A stretch of 64,000 nt of DNA from Adiantum capillus-veneris (taxonomy: Eukaryota; Streptophyta; Polypodiopsida; Polypodiales; Pteridaceae): contig CM043946.1 of NCBI GenBank assembly GCA_014529385.2, forward strand, positions 36,358,558 to 36,422,557, written 5' to 3'. The position numbers and the translations under genes were made by a program. The notes beneath the pieces were generated by a model that had not been told where the DNA came from, did not search any database, and saw nothing but the letters and a program-made list of their open reading frames with translations. Positions 31,968-42,387 of this stretch are shown here, piece after piece (the stretch's first letter is position 1; every line of letters begins with the position of its first letter).

Positions 31968-33455
31968 CTATGTCTTTTTAGGGCACTTCGCGGAGATATG
32001 TCTATGTTCCCCGCATCCAAAGCACTTCCCCTCTCTGATGAAGCGAGCTCTCTCCTCAAGAGTAAGCTTGGGTCGTGCATCCTTTTTCTCTGGGTTGCTC
32101 TTTTTCTTTCTACTTTCATTCCCAAAAGTGTGTTCGGCTCGTTGTGTCATGGCCTCATCTGTGGGGTAGGTCAGATTGCCAGAGTGAATGGCAAAGCCCC
32201 GCTTCGCATGACTCATCAACTCCTGAATAGAAGCTGACTTCTGTTCCAAGCAGTGATCTCGAATCTCTATAGGTAGACCCAAGGTAAACCGCTCAATCTG
32301 TTCTCTGAATGAGATCTTCTTGAATGAAGAGGCGGGTAGAAAAGAGCTCCAGAATCTTTCAAAAAAAGCATTGATTGTATCTTTCTTGGTCATCCGAAAA
32401 TGGTTCCAAGCAGCTCATATATCTCGTTCATATTCTTGCATCAACCAAAAAGAAATAAAAAGCTTCTTAAATTTCAGCCATTTAACTTGCGCAGTCTTGT
32501 TTAAAAGAAGCGTGGACCACCAAGTACGAGCATTCCTCTTAGAGTAAGAGGCAGCTCTCTGAATCTTGGAGTGCTCTGAATAGCGTCCTCCCGCGAAAGC
32601 GATGTCAAACTGCTGTATAAAAGACAAAGACTTCGAAGCATCTGAGTATCCTGAAAAAGTATCAAACTTGATCGAGTGGCCACCTTCCTTAAACTCTCGG
32701 ACTTTCTTGCTTTTATCTTCGAGAAAGTCATACTGGTTGGCTTTGTAAAAATTCTTCTTGTTCGCATAAAAGTTTTTGTTGTCAGAGTCTGAACTGTCTG
32801 TAGACGAGTCCTCTCTAGAAGTGTGACTCACTGGGCCAGACTTAGACTTCCTTGCCTTTTTCTTGGCCATTCCGAAGCGTTGTTTCTTGCTTCGCTTTTT
32901 GCTTTTCCTGTCTTCTTCGCTCGAATCCGAGGAGCTAGAAGAACTGTCATAAGAAGAAGAAGAAGAACTGGGTACTCCTTCAAATCGAACACGCTTCTTC
33001 TGTTTCTTTGCCTTGTCAAAAGTCAACTGACGACCCAAATATCCCGGGAAGTCTGTGCCTTTCTTCTGCTTTTTGCCGTGCTTTTTGGCTTTCTTTTGCG
33101 TGTCAAAAAGCTGAGCAATCCGTGCATCAACCACGTTCTCCAGTTCCTTCTCCGTATATTTCTTGGAGGCAGAAGGTTTCTTGAGAGCGGGTTTCGAGAG
33201 TGCTGTTGTGGTTCTCTGCCACTCCGTCTGTACCTCTTCCAAAGAGGTCTGGTTCATATACTCGGCCATCTTTGGGTCCTTGGCAAAATTGAGCATCATC
33301 TTTGTTGCATCGCCAATCAATTGACGACGCTCCATCTCTTGCTGCTCCGCCTGAGTAGGCCTAGGCGGGCCATACTCCGCGCCAGAATCTTCGTTGTGAT
33401 CCCTGCCCGCATCTCCAGATGCAGAGAGAGTCGATTGATCATTGCCTGAAGCCAT
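31968..33455 (-). pseudogene. A2 gag
   Basis: Start at MASGNDQSTLSASGDAGRDH (33455), the first Met after the primer-binding site that matches other copies. Order: acidic/Pro head, KKTEKELE-type linker (SKKYTEKELENVVDARIAQL), Ser run, Lys-rich region, then capsid GGHSIKFDTFSGYSDASKSL and ARTWWSTLLL. A TGA after QEYERDI (about 32415) breaks the capsid; 31968-32393 continues with REQIERFTLGLPIEIRDHCL and the zinc knuckle CFGCGEHRHISAKC. Confidence 0.9.
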
Positions 33456-33527
33456 AGGTGCCGCGGAAAAAAAAAATCGGGGATCGGATTTCTCGTAGAA
33501 GAGAAATCGGCCGTGCTTTGATACCAC

Positions 33528-34084
33528 TGTAACAGACTTGGACACTCCAAGTCAAGAATCAACCGCAACAGCACCAAATAACCACTTCAAAACAAGTCAC
33601 ATATCACAATAGATTTACATTGGCCCGGCGGAGTTCCGTGCCTAGAGATATTGGCCCCAAAGACTGGCACCCCTTTCGGTATTTCTTTTTGTATTAATCA
33701 ATCATCAAAGTACAAGAGAGTGGCTCGGGGTTCACTCTCAGACTCTGCGTCCAGATGCCCTGAGAAGTGAGGCCCTCACCACTAATTTAAAGGTTACAAG
33801 GGATGCCCAAAAGCAGAGCCCCAAAAGCTTCAAATAAAAAACAATTGCTCTCTCTCTCTCTCACAGAGAGTCAAAACTTGAAAGCAAAAGCATTCTCTCT
33901 CTCTTTCTCATATTGTAGAGAAAAAGCAAAATTTGCGTCGCTCATCATTTTCAAAAAAAAAAAAAGCCTCCGCGATTTCCGGAAATTAGGGTTTTTGGCA
34001 AAAATTAGGGTTTGCAGGAATTTTAGGGTTTTTGGCAGAAATTAGGGTTTTTTATGTCCGTAGCCACGTCATCACTTTGTGACA
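33528..34084 (-). repeat. 5' LTR of A2
   Basis: Pairs with 27802-28353; it differs by several substitutions and an extra telobox-bearing unit near its right end. The primer-binding core (reverse of tggtatcaaagcacggc) lies at 33510-33526. Confidence 0.95.
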
Positions 34085-34486
34085 GCAACTGTCCACCAGT
34101 TTTCCCGACAAATAAATCATAAAATGATTTGTTTAAAAATTGGTCCAGATTTGGTGAAACTATCGCACCTCCGCCCCAACCGGGAATCCGATCGATGAGC
34201 GGTCTGGCACGTCGGATTCCTCTAACCTAGAACTACATGCTCCTCATGCCAGATGCCCACCATAGTGTAATAACATCTGTCAAAACACGTATACAAACCA
34301 TTTATGCAAGAGGGTTCCAAACTGGAAAACCTAATCTAATGGACTTGTCCGGACATGCAAGTCCTGCGAACAAGCTCACAAAATTGCTGGTACCTATCTA
34401 GGAAGAAGGGGAAAACTGGCTCTGGAAGTCGATGAAGTATGTCCACGTGGCACACAGAGCCATGTGCATGTGACATCCCCTCCTGC

Positions 34487-35027
34487 TTAAGGTGAGGTGC
34501 GAGTACCAATCTGCATGGCCTCCTTGTATGAGGCTGGCAAATCCAGGTAATCAGTGAAGAATTCCTCGCTCACCCAAGCCGCTTCATGTGTACCTCGATC
34601 CTTGAATTTGAGGAAATGTTGCTTCGCTTCTTTCTTAATGCCAAATTGAAATTCGAAAACACTTCGACTAGGTAACTTCGACTGGAACAATGATCTCCAC
34701 TCGTTCTTCTTTTGGATTGCTCCTTGGACGTCCACCCTTGTGGCAGCAACTCGATGGGTCCACTTTGGAGCGTCCACAGGAGGCACAACGAGAAACGGTC
34801 ATGTGAGGTCTCAGCTTCCGGAATTTGACCATCCTGAAATCCACACAAAATTGAAATGAGTTTGATTTCTTATGAACAAAGAGAATTGGTAAACCAAAGG
34901 ACCGTACCTTGGGAGGGCGAAGCCTCCTAAATGAGAAATCACCTGGTTTTGGCTTCTCTTTATCCAATGGAAAAAAAAATTTACCTACATGTTCCTCATC
35001 ATGCAATTTGTCGGAGACAATGTCCAT
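34487..35027 (-). pseudogene. C element: RT N-terminal piece fused to chromodomain-like tail
   Basis: 34668-35027: FSFRRLRPPKVRSFGLPILF and FVHKKSNSFQFCVDFRMV correspond to the RT fingers (SPY...PVLFVKKKDGSxRMCVDY type), then homology ends. 34487-34660 carries KEAKQHFLKFKDRGTHEAAW and VSEEFFTDYLDL, matching the end of family-B pol. About 2 kb of RT, RNase H and integrase have been removed in between. The fusion cannot encode polymerase or integrase activity. Confidence 0.8.
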
Positions 35028-35168
35028 AGGTCAATGGGGAGGGTGTGTAGGGGAATGATGATCCTGGGAAAACACCGAATTGACCTTAACAAAACCTTCA
35101 CTATACCTGTCAGGAATACCCAAGTTCCTTGATGTGGGGTTGACATAGACAACCGCCGCTTGGGCTCC

Positions 35169-35834
35169 TCAACGTAGCTCTCTGATTGCCTGCACATGAG
35201 AGATGAGAGGGAGAGAGGGAATACCGCTCTCGCCTCGAATGAGGACGGGCTGCGACACATTATCTTTGATGAGAAACGTGAGCTTCTCCCAATCGATAAT
35301 GGGTTTGAACATGTGAAAGCACTTAATGCCCAAAATGATATCACATCCTGCATGTTTAGAGACTACAAAACGACAAGTAAATTGGGTTTGTTGAATGATC
35401 AACTTGACATCGTCACATTCTTGAAAAATCAAAGCGTCCATGCCTTCAGAGAACCCCTGCACCGGGAGGGTGGGGATGGGAGAAGTCTGAAGACGTGCAC
35501 GTTTCACAAGAGACTCACTTATGACATCTTGAGAACTTCCAGAATCAAACAACACAATGACCCTTTGACCATTAACATGTCGTCCATAACATTTTATGAG
35601 TTCATCTTCTTCAAAAGTCCCCTCCTGCTTAGCTTCTTGCTCTACCACACTCATAGCATTCACTTGAGGGGTAGCATCAGAAGTTGACGCAGTAGAGGTT
35701 TCCTTGTTAGATTCTTTCTTAGGACATACCCTTTTCATGTGACCTACTACGTGGCAATGAAAACACCTATGTTCCTTTGCATATAATGCTTGTTCTTCCT
35801 CACTTAATCGACCACCTAAAACTCCTTGAGCCAT
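35169..35834 (-). CDS. C element: zinc knuckle and aspartic protease
   Basis: 221 open codons. CFHCHVVGHMKRVC near residues 24-37 is a CX2CX4HX4C knuckle. VIVLFDSGSSQDVIS near residues 92-106 is a pepsin-like retroviral protease active site with intact Asp-Ser-Gly. HAGCDIILGIKCFHMFKPII is the second conserved protease block (ILG). This protease would process gag of this element. The frame is intact, in contrast to gag upstream and RT downstream. The shown start is only the first Met; a gag-pol continuation is likely. Confidence 0.85.
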   Translation of the reverse strand: MAQGVLGGRLSEEEQALYAKEHRCFHCHVVGHMKRVCPKKESNKETSTASTSDATPQVNAMSVVEQEAKQEGTFEEDELIKCYGRHVNGQRVIVLFDSGSSQDVISESLVKRARLQTSPIPTLPVQGFSEGMDALIFQECDDVKLIIQQTQFTCRFVVSKHAGCDIILGIKCFHMFKPIIDWEKLTFLIKDNVSQPVLIRGESGIPSLPLISHVQAIRELR

Positions 35835-35897
35835 CTTTTCATCATGTGTGAGTTGAGGTTTATCAGATTTTCCTTTACCCTTATCCTATCGCCCTTA

Positions 35898-36977
35898 GAT
35901 TAAGATCGAGATGGAGAATTAGATCGAGAAGAAGAACTGAGAGAGTTCTTTTTATGGCTACCGTTCCCAATAGAATCCTTGTACTTTTCCTTAGACGAGT
36001 CAGAAGAGGAAGAATCACCATTACATGAGGCCGTCTTGAGCTTACCCTTGTTGTGCTTCATCTCTTGGAGTTGAGCCAAGCGTATCGCTTCTTGCAATGT
36101 CTTTGGATCACCGGCCTCCATGTCAAACTTGATCGAGTGGTCCAATCCAAAGAGAAAAGCCTCTAACCTCTCATCATCCAATTTCCGCAATTGTCCACCT
36201 AGCTGTGACACACGATTAGCATACGACATCACCGGTTTACCTTGTTGAGACAAAGCCCGAAAATCCTCCTTCAAATGCTTCAAGTACTGTGGAGGGAGAA
36301 AGCGAGTCTTGAGATCCTCCGCGAACTCCTCCCAACTAAGCTCGAGAGGGGGAACGAGGTAGGACTCGGCATGGGCAGCCGTATGGGCCGCCGCTTGCTT
36401 CTCCATCCATTCATCCTTCCAAGTGATGGCATCACCTGTGAGATGCATGGAAGCCAAGAGAACCTTGTTAATATCAGACTTTCTAGCAACCGCAAAATAG
36501 GTGTAAATTGATGTAACCACGAGTAAATGACAATAGCATCCATCTTACCGTCATACTTACTAAACGTGATCATCTTGGGAATTGGATCAGTGGTCGTCCA
36601 TGTAGCAATGGTTGCCTCCACGATGGTCTTGGCAAGATTTTCATAATCAAGCTCCGAAGACGAAGATGGGGGATCGGGTCGCATCGCCAAGGTGGTGATG
36701 AGATCACGCATGGAATCCCTTTCCAGCCTACGAGCCTCGGCTTCGGCCGCCAATCAATGCTCATCATGCTCCGCCGCTTCCACATGCTCTAATCGACGTG
36801 CCTCCTCTGCTTCCAAACGCTCTTGTCGTCGAGCTTCGTCTTGCCGCATCATCATCTCCATCATCATGTGCATCATAGCATCCATAGGATTGTTGGCGAA
36901 GGAGGAGGAGTTGGGGGAGGGCTTGGAGGATCCATAGGTGGCACTTGCTCGCCTTCTTGATTGGTGGAAGTATCCAT
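35898..36977 (-). pseudogene. C element gag
   Basis: Start at 36977 (MDTSTNQEGEQVPPMDPP). A frame change follows the Pro-rich head, then a Met-rich stretch (DAMMHMMMEMMMRQDEARR) and an Arg/Glu coiled-coil-like region with a TGA near 36754. 36280-36753 and 35900-36520 carry the capsid: IPKMITFSKYDGKMDA, ITWKDEWMEKQAA, LSWEEFAEDLKTRFLPPQYL and VSQLGGQLRKLDDERLEAFL, the retrotransposon gag pattern. It ends in a Ser/Lys-rich tail with a stop before the knuckle. Several lesions. Confidence 0.87.
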
Positions 36978-37261
36978 ACTGCTACAAGTCTTGACCATGC
37001 AAGGATTTCTCCTCTTGGTTCAAGGAAGGTCGCAGACTAATCTTCGGGAGACTATCCACTCCCTCGTCGACGCACCCCTCATGCAACACCCGGTATACAA
37101 TTGGTTGCTATTTTACGACGCTCAAGGCACACGGCTCTACGCGTTATGGCAAGTTTATTGTTCCAAGAGTGAGAGGAGTATACACCGAAGGGCTGCCAAC
37201 ACGACCAAAAAACACGAGAGAAAAAAACTTTTTGGGGATTAGCGGATTAGTGCAAAATCTT

Positions 37262-37278
37262 CAAAGCTCTGATACCAA
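37262..37278 (-). promoter_or_regulatory. Primer-binding site of C
   Basis: Plus-strand agctctgataccaa, complementary to an initiator-Met tRNA 3' end, directly left of the LTR start at 37279. Confidence 0.88.
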
Positions 37279-38483
37279 TGTCAGGTGCAGCGGAATTAAC
37301 ATGGTGAAGATCTAGTTTTACACTTCCACAACATCCTTTTTCTTCTTTCTTTGCGTTAATGAGTACTTTGTGCTTCAATGAATGTTCCTTTTATGTTCCC
37401 CTGATGAGAGGGGTTGAGAGAGTGCAATAGAGATGTGTAGAGGGAGAGAGACGAAGAGAGCGACACCCGATGGGGTCCCAACCAACCCTCTCAAAGGCCC
37501 CCCACACCGTTACCGATGTGGTATTTGCTTTAGATTGCGTAAATGGAATGTATACACAATGCAAAACCTCAATGCAGACTCTAATGACTTGACGACGACA
37601 AATCACCGCCGTAACTCCTCAAGAAGAGGCACCTCCGGGGCTAATTTGATGCACCTTGGATCCTTCTCGATGTAGGAATTGCGGATGACAACCACAGGAT
37701 GATTTGCACTTCCGATGTGAGAAGAATGATGGGCTAAAAATGCAGATCTCGACGAGGCTGATGATGGACAGCAATGCAACACTCGATGCCGGCGAGGGAA
37801 TGGCCAAGGGGAGGCTCGATGGGCTACCGAAGTACCATACCGCAACGTGAACACGCGTAGGTAGTTTTCCAAGGGATTTCTGTCGCGAAGGACGGGCTGA
37901 AAACTGAAAACGCTGGCCTGATCTGCTGAACCCAAGAGCTAGCGCTTATTCTCATTCTCATAGGACTGCAGGATTTAGCCCTTGGTGTTTTCAACCCTAT
38001 ACAACAACGTTTTCAGCAACCAGCCCTAGCGTTTCGGGAAGGCAGCAGATCAGCCAGCGTTTGCTTTTTTCAGTCCTTACGCCAGGAAAAGCCACCACCA
38101 GTTTTCCCAACAAATAAATCATAAAATGATTTATTTAAAAATTGGTCCAGATTTTGTGAAACTGTCGCACCTCCGTCCCAACTGGGTCTGGCACGTCGGA
38201 TTCCTCTAACCTAGAACTACATGCTCGTCATGCCAGATGCCCACCATAGTGTAATAACATCTGTCAAAACGCGTATACAAACCATTTATGCAAGAGGGTT
38301 CCAAACTGGAAAACCTAATCTAATGGACTTGTCCGGACATGCAGGTCCTGCGAGCAGGCTCACAAAATTGCAGGTACTAATCCTCCTAAGACTAGAGAGC
38401 CCTATCTAGGAAGAAGGGGAAAACTGGCTCTGAAAGTCGATGAAGTATGTGCACATGGCACACAGAGCCATGTGCACATGACA
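37279..38483 (-). repeat. 5' LTR of C (1205 bp)
   Basis: Starts tgtcaggtgcagcgg; ends gtgcacatgaca. The outer 60 and 390 bp match the split left LTR. The central part has GCGTTTT-type motifs (about 37890-38070), as in family B, suggesting B and C are related. Confidence 0.85.
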
Positions 38484-38513
38484 ACGCAAGAATGTATCAC
38501 TCTTCAACACACC
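38484..38513 (-). pseudogene. Shard of G gag between C and B3
   Basis: Thirty bases whose minus-strand translation gives Cys, Glu-Glu, a stop and YILA, which then runs into AKCPKK at 27692 once C is removed. This is the zinc knuckle of G and proves C and B3 entered the same element. Confidence 0.75.
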
Positions 38514-39683
38514 TATTAGGTGCAGCGGAATGATTGTTTGCGCTTTGCTCAAGATGAGTGCTCCGAACTATGCTCAAGGTTCCTTTTAGTTCTTATGGAA
38601 GGGAGAGCCTTCCATTCTTAATGGAAAGTGCTATGATCACGACAAATTGAATGGACAATGTGCGTGCAAGTGTATGAGACTGAGAGATAGAGAGAGAAGA
38701 GAGATACGACACCAAAGACGTTGTAAAACCCTCCTCCGAAGGCCCCACTCTCGTCGGCGAGTGGTCTACTTATGATTGCACAAAGTGGTACAATGACGAT
38801 GCAATGGACTGATGCAATCAGGGACTATGTCGGTGACGATGATGGTGATGACGACGACGACTTTAGGGCTGAAATCTGCAATCTTTCTACTGCTGTACAA
38901 AGACGCTATGGGCTGAAATCTGCAAATCTTCTATCTGTTGAATTCTGACTCTATGTCCATGACGATGTCGATGGCGACGATGCGACGACGACGCGCTGAA
39001 AACACGGATGTTGAAATCTGCGTTTTCCGGGCTGAAACTGTAAACCTTGCGGAAACTGACCGTGCGGCGAGGAACTGCTGCGGGAAGGTGAGATCTGCGA
39101 GGTTCGGGACTTGATCTGCGAAGTCTAACTGCTGAAAACTGAAAACGCTGATGGTTCTAGAGTTTCCGTCGCAATGGTGGTGCAACACGCCGGGGCTGAT
39201 CTGCAACCAAAAACGCTAGGGCTGAATTCTGGTGTTTCTGTCGCCGGGATTCTGCAGATGCAAAAACGCTAGGCTGATCTGTTGTGGTCTTGTCGCCGTG
39301 GCTCTGCAAATGCAAAACGCTGGCTGACCTGCGGTGATCTGCTCCAAAAACGCTAGGCTGTTGCTTGGGAGCAAAAACGCTAGGTCACTTGGGAGGTTCT
39401 GTTGGGGTTCTGCTGAGAAGGTGCCTGTTGAGCATATGCTCCTACTGCCTCTTCTCCCAGAAAGTGCTAACTTGTATTTGCTTATATACAAACTTAGCAA
39501 AATTGCCCTACCTACTTTTGTTGGAAAGTCACTTAAAAATATAAGTGAAAAATGTCAAAAATAGGGAAAATAGGCTCAATGCACTGGAAAATTCCCCTAA
39601 CTGATTCTACTCGATTCTAATGGGAATACCGATGATCATGTTGTGTGCAACCAAAGGATATGCATCTACACTAAGTGACTGGG

Positions 39684-40231
39684 TGTCACAAAGTGATGAC
39701 GTGGCGGACAGCAGAAACCCTAATTTCTGCCAGAAACCCTAAAATTCCTGCAAACCCTAATTTTTGCCAAAAACCCTAAATTCCGGAAATCGCGGAGGCG
39801 GATTATTAATTTTTAAAAAAAAAAATTGGAAAATGATGAGCGACGCGAATTTTGCTTTTGCTTTTTTTTTATAAAAAAAAAGAAAAGAGTCTCTAAGAGA
39901 GAGAGAGAACTGATGCTTTTGATTTTAAAAGCTTTTGGGGCTCTGCTTTTGGGCATCCCTTGTAACCTTTAAATTAGTGGTGAGGGCCTCACTTCTGAGA
40001 GCATCTGGACGCAGAGTCTGAGAGTGAAACCCTAACCGCTCTCTTGTACTTTGATGATTGATTAATACAAAAAGAAATACCGAAAGGGGCGCCAGTCTTT
40101 GGGGCCAATATCTCTAGGCACGGAACTCCGCCGGGCCAGTGCAAATCTATTGTGATCTGTGAATTGTTTTGAAGTGGTTATTTGGTGCTGTCGCGGTTGA
40201 TTCTTGACTTGGAGTGTCCAAGTTTGTTACA
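39684..40231 (+). repeat. 5' LTR of A3
   Basis: Four AAACCCTAA teloboxes at 39715, 39734, 39752 and 39771 (spacing 19, 18, 19). Then AT-rich DNA, a GA tract, tgtaacctttaaatta and the R/U5 module at 40072-40133. Confidence 0.96.
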
Positions 40232-40232
40232 G

Positions 40233-40249
40233 TGGTATCAGAGCACGGC
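40233..40249 (+). promoter_or_regulatory. Primer-binding site of A3
   Basis: tggtatcagagcacggc, complementary to the 3' end of initiator-Met tRNA, one base after the LTR. Confidence 0.95.
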
Positions 40250-40304
40250 CGATTTCTCTTCTACGGGAAATCCGATCCCCGAATTTTTTTTTTCCGCGGC
40301 ACCT

Positions 40305-42142
40305 ATGGCTTTAGGCAATGATCAGTCGACTCCCTCTGCATATGGAGATGCGGGCTGGGATCACAACGAAGATCCAGACAGAGAGTATCGCCCGCCTCGG
40401 CCTACTCAGGCGGAGCAAACAGAGATGGAGCGTCATCAATTGATTGGCGATGCAACAAAGATGATGCTCAATTTTGCCAAGGACCCGAAGATGGTAAAAT
40501 ATATGAACCAGACCTCTTTGAAAGAGGTACAGATGGAGTGGCAGAGAACCACAACACCACTCCCGAAACCCGCTCTCAAGAAACCTTCTGCCTCCAAGAA
40601 ATATACGGAGAAGGAACTGGAGAACGTGGTTGATGCACGGATTGCTCAGCTTTTCGACGTGCAAAAGAAAGGCAAAAAGCACGGCAAAAAGCAGAACAAA
40701 GGTACTGACTTCCCGGGATACTTGGGTCGTCAGTCGACATTCGACAAAGCAAAGAAACGGAAGAAGCGTGTTCAATTTGAAGGAGTACCCAGTTCTTCTT
40801 CTTCTTCTTCTGACAGTTCTTCTAGCTCCTCGGATTAGAGCGAAGAAGACAGAAAAAAAGCAAAAAAGCGAAGCAAGACACAAAGCTTCGGAACGGGCAA
40901 GAAAAAGGCAAAGAAGGCTACATCTCGCCCAGAGACTGACAGTTCTACTGAGGACTCGTCTACAGACAGCTCAGATTCCAATGACGAAAAGTTTTATGCG
41001 AACAAGAAGAATTTTTACAAAGCCAACCAGTATGACTTTCTCGAAGATAAAAGCAAGAAAGTCCGAGAGTTTAAGGAAGGTGGCCACTCGATCAAGTTTG
41101 ATACTTTTCAGGATACTCAGATGCTTCGAAGGCTTTGTCTTTTATACAGCAGTTTGACATCGCTTTCGCGGGAGGACACTATTCAGAGCACTCCAAGATT
41201 CGGAGAGCTGCCTCTTACTCTGAGGGGAATGCTCGTACTTGGTGGTCCACGCTTCTATTAAGCAAGACTATGCCAGTTACATGGCTGAAATTCAAGAGGC
41301 TTTTTATTTCTTCTTGGTTGACTCAAGAGTTTGAGCGAGATATACGAGCTGCTTGGAACCATCTCCGGATGACCAAGAGCGATACAGTGAATTCTTATTG
41401 TGAAAGATTCTGGAGCTCTTTTCTACCCGCCTCTTCATTCAAGAAGATCTCGTTCAGAGAACAGATTGAGCGGTTTACCTTGGGTCTACCTATAGAGATC
41501 CGAAATCACTGCTTGGAACAGAAGTCAGCTTCTGTTCAGGAGTTGATGAGTCATGAGAAGCGGGGCTTTGCCATTCACTCTGGCAGTCTGACCTACCCCA
41601 CAGATGAGGCCATGACACAACGAGCCGAACAGACTTCTGGGAATGAAAGTAGAATGAAAAAGAGCAACCCAGAGAAAAAAAAAAGGATGCACGACCCAAG
41701 CTTACTCCTGAGGAGACAGCTCGCTTCATCAGAGAGGGGAAGTGCTTTGGATGCGGAGAACATGGACATATTTCCGCGAAGTGCCCTGATAAGGCACAGA
41801 AAGAACAGAATGATAAAGAAGACGACAGGTCTGAGAGTTCGAGAGCAGCTGAGGAATGTGGCAGAAAAGGCAGATAGAAAAGCAGAACTGGTACCACATG
41901 GCGTGGGACTTGCACCGAATCAAATGAATGAAAGTACAAACTTTGCCGTTTTTTTTTGGGGCAAAGTGAAGGATCAGGAAGCTTTTTTGAAGGAGCCAAG
42001 GCCAACTTCTTTTCACTTGGAATTGGCGGCTCGATTTGGAACTGTGCCCGACAGACTGACGCCACAGGCGGAGGTAGTTCGACTGGCACCCGGATGGGAT
42101 GTTGCCATTACACCGAGCATTGGCAAACTTCGTTTGCAATGA
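40305..42142 (+). pseudogene. A3 gag
   Basis: Start at MALGNDQSTPSAYGDAG (40305), aligned with A2. TAG at 40836-40838 replaces a Ser codon within the Ser run. A one-base loss in a T run near 41103 shifts the frame. 41135-42142 gives SFIQQFDIAFAGGHYSEHSK, ARTWWSTLLL, FERDIRAAWNHLRMTKSD and SSFLPASSFKKISFREQIER. An extra A in the run near 41680 shifts again, so the knuckle CFGCGEHGHISAKC (about 41746-41787) is read in another frame. Confidence 0.92.
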
Positions 42143-42290
42143 CAGGGGTGTTCAGGGCACGTGAGTGACGTTCTACTCGGGATCCCTTGGTACCACAAGA
42201 ACTACGCCGTGGTTGACTACCGGGCCGAGAAAGCGACTTTGATAAATGAAGGGCTTAGAGATTGTACTTGATGAACTTCAGTTTTCTTAC
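42143..42290 (+). pseudogene. A3 protease remnant
   Basis: SDVLLGIPWYHKNYAVVDYR and EKATLINEGLR are visible at about 42165-42260. The active-site block upstream (EGAKANFFS, about 41985) lacks the usual DTG/DSG triad. The intervening region corresponds to 31630-31700 in A2 and is out of frame. Confidence 0.7.
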
Positions 42291-42387
42291 TCATTCTTTT
42301 GGGAGAACTGAACGATGGATAAAGGTTGAATATGTTTTGACCTGAAGAAAAGAACGCCAAGATTTTTTTTCTCCACGCTCATGCCGA

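Larger units (their letters stand above)
27802..34084 (-). mobile_element. Ty3/gypsy chromovirus copy A2
   Basis: Full-length family-A copy in minus orientation: 6283 bp, LTRs 552 and 557 bp, perfect target duplication gcaac at 27797-27801 and 34085-34089. It lies inside the left LTR of C. All domains are present but interrupted, including an RT deletion and the family-wide integrase deletion. Confidence 0.95.
27693..34471 (-). repeat. 3' LTR of C, split by A2
   Basis: Pieces 27693-27801 and 34090-34471 join across the duplicated gcaac. The joined LTR is about 490 bp against 1205 bp for the right LTR: the central 0.7 kb is missing. A polypurine tract (reverse of tcccctcctgctta, 34472-34485) follows. 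Confidence 0.85.
27693..38483 (-). mobile_element. Pol-deleted gypsy element C
   Basis: LTRs begin tgt(t/c)aggtgca and end catgtgaca or acatgaca. Flanks tcga-type: tcgca at 27688-27692 and acgca at 38484-38488, a one-mismatch target duplication that restores the zinc-knuckle codons of G when closed. The internal region (34472-37278) has gag, CCHC, protease, a piece of RT and a chromodomain-like tail; RNase H and integrase are missing. Its left LTR was later split by A2. Confidence 0.85.

Noticed and set aside
32823-33449. 208-codon plus-strand frame opposite A2 gag
   Set aside because: It is antisense to a well-supported gag; the same shadow occurs at 40311-40883 opposite A3 gag.
40233-40249. 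tRNA gene suggested by the tggtatcagagc sequence (also at 16404, 37262)
   Set aside because: Only the 3'-end complement is present, always beside an LTR; no cloverleaf, so these are primer-binding sites.
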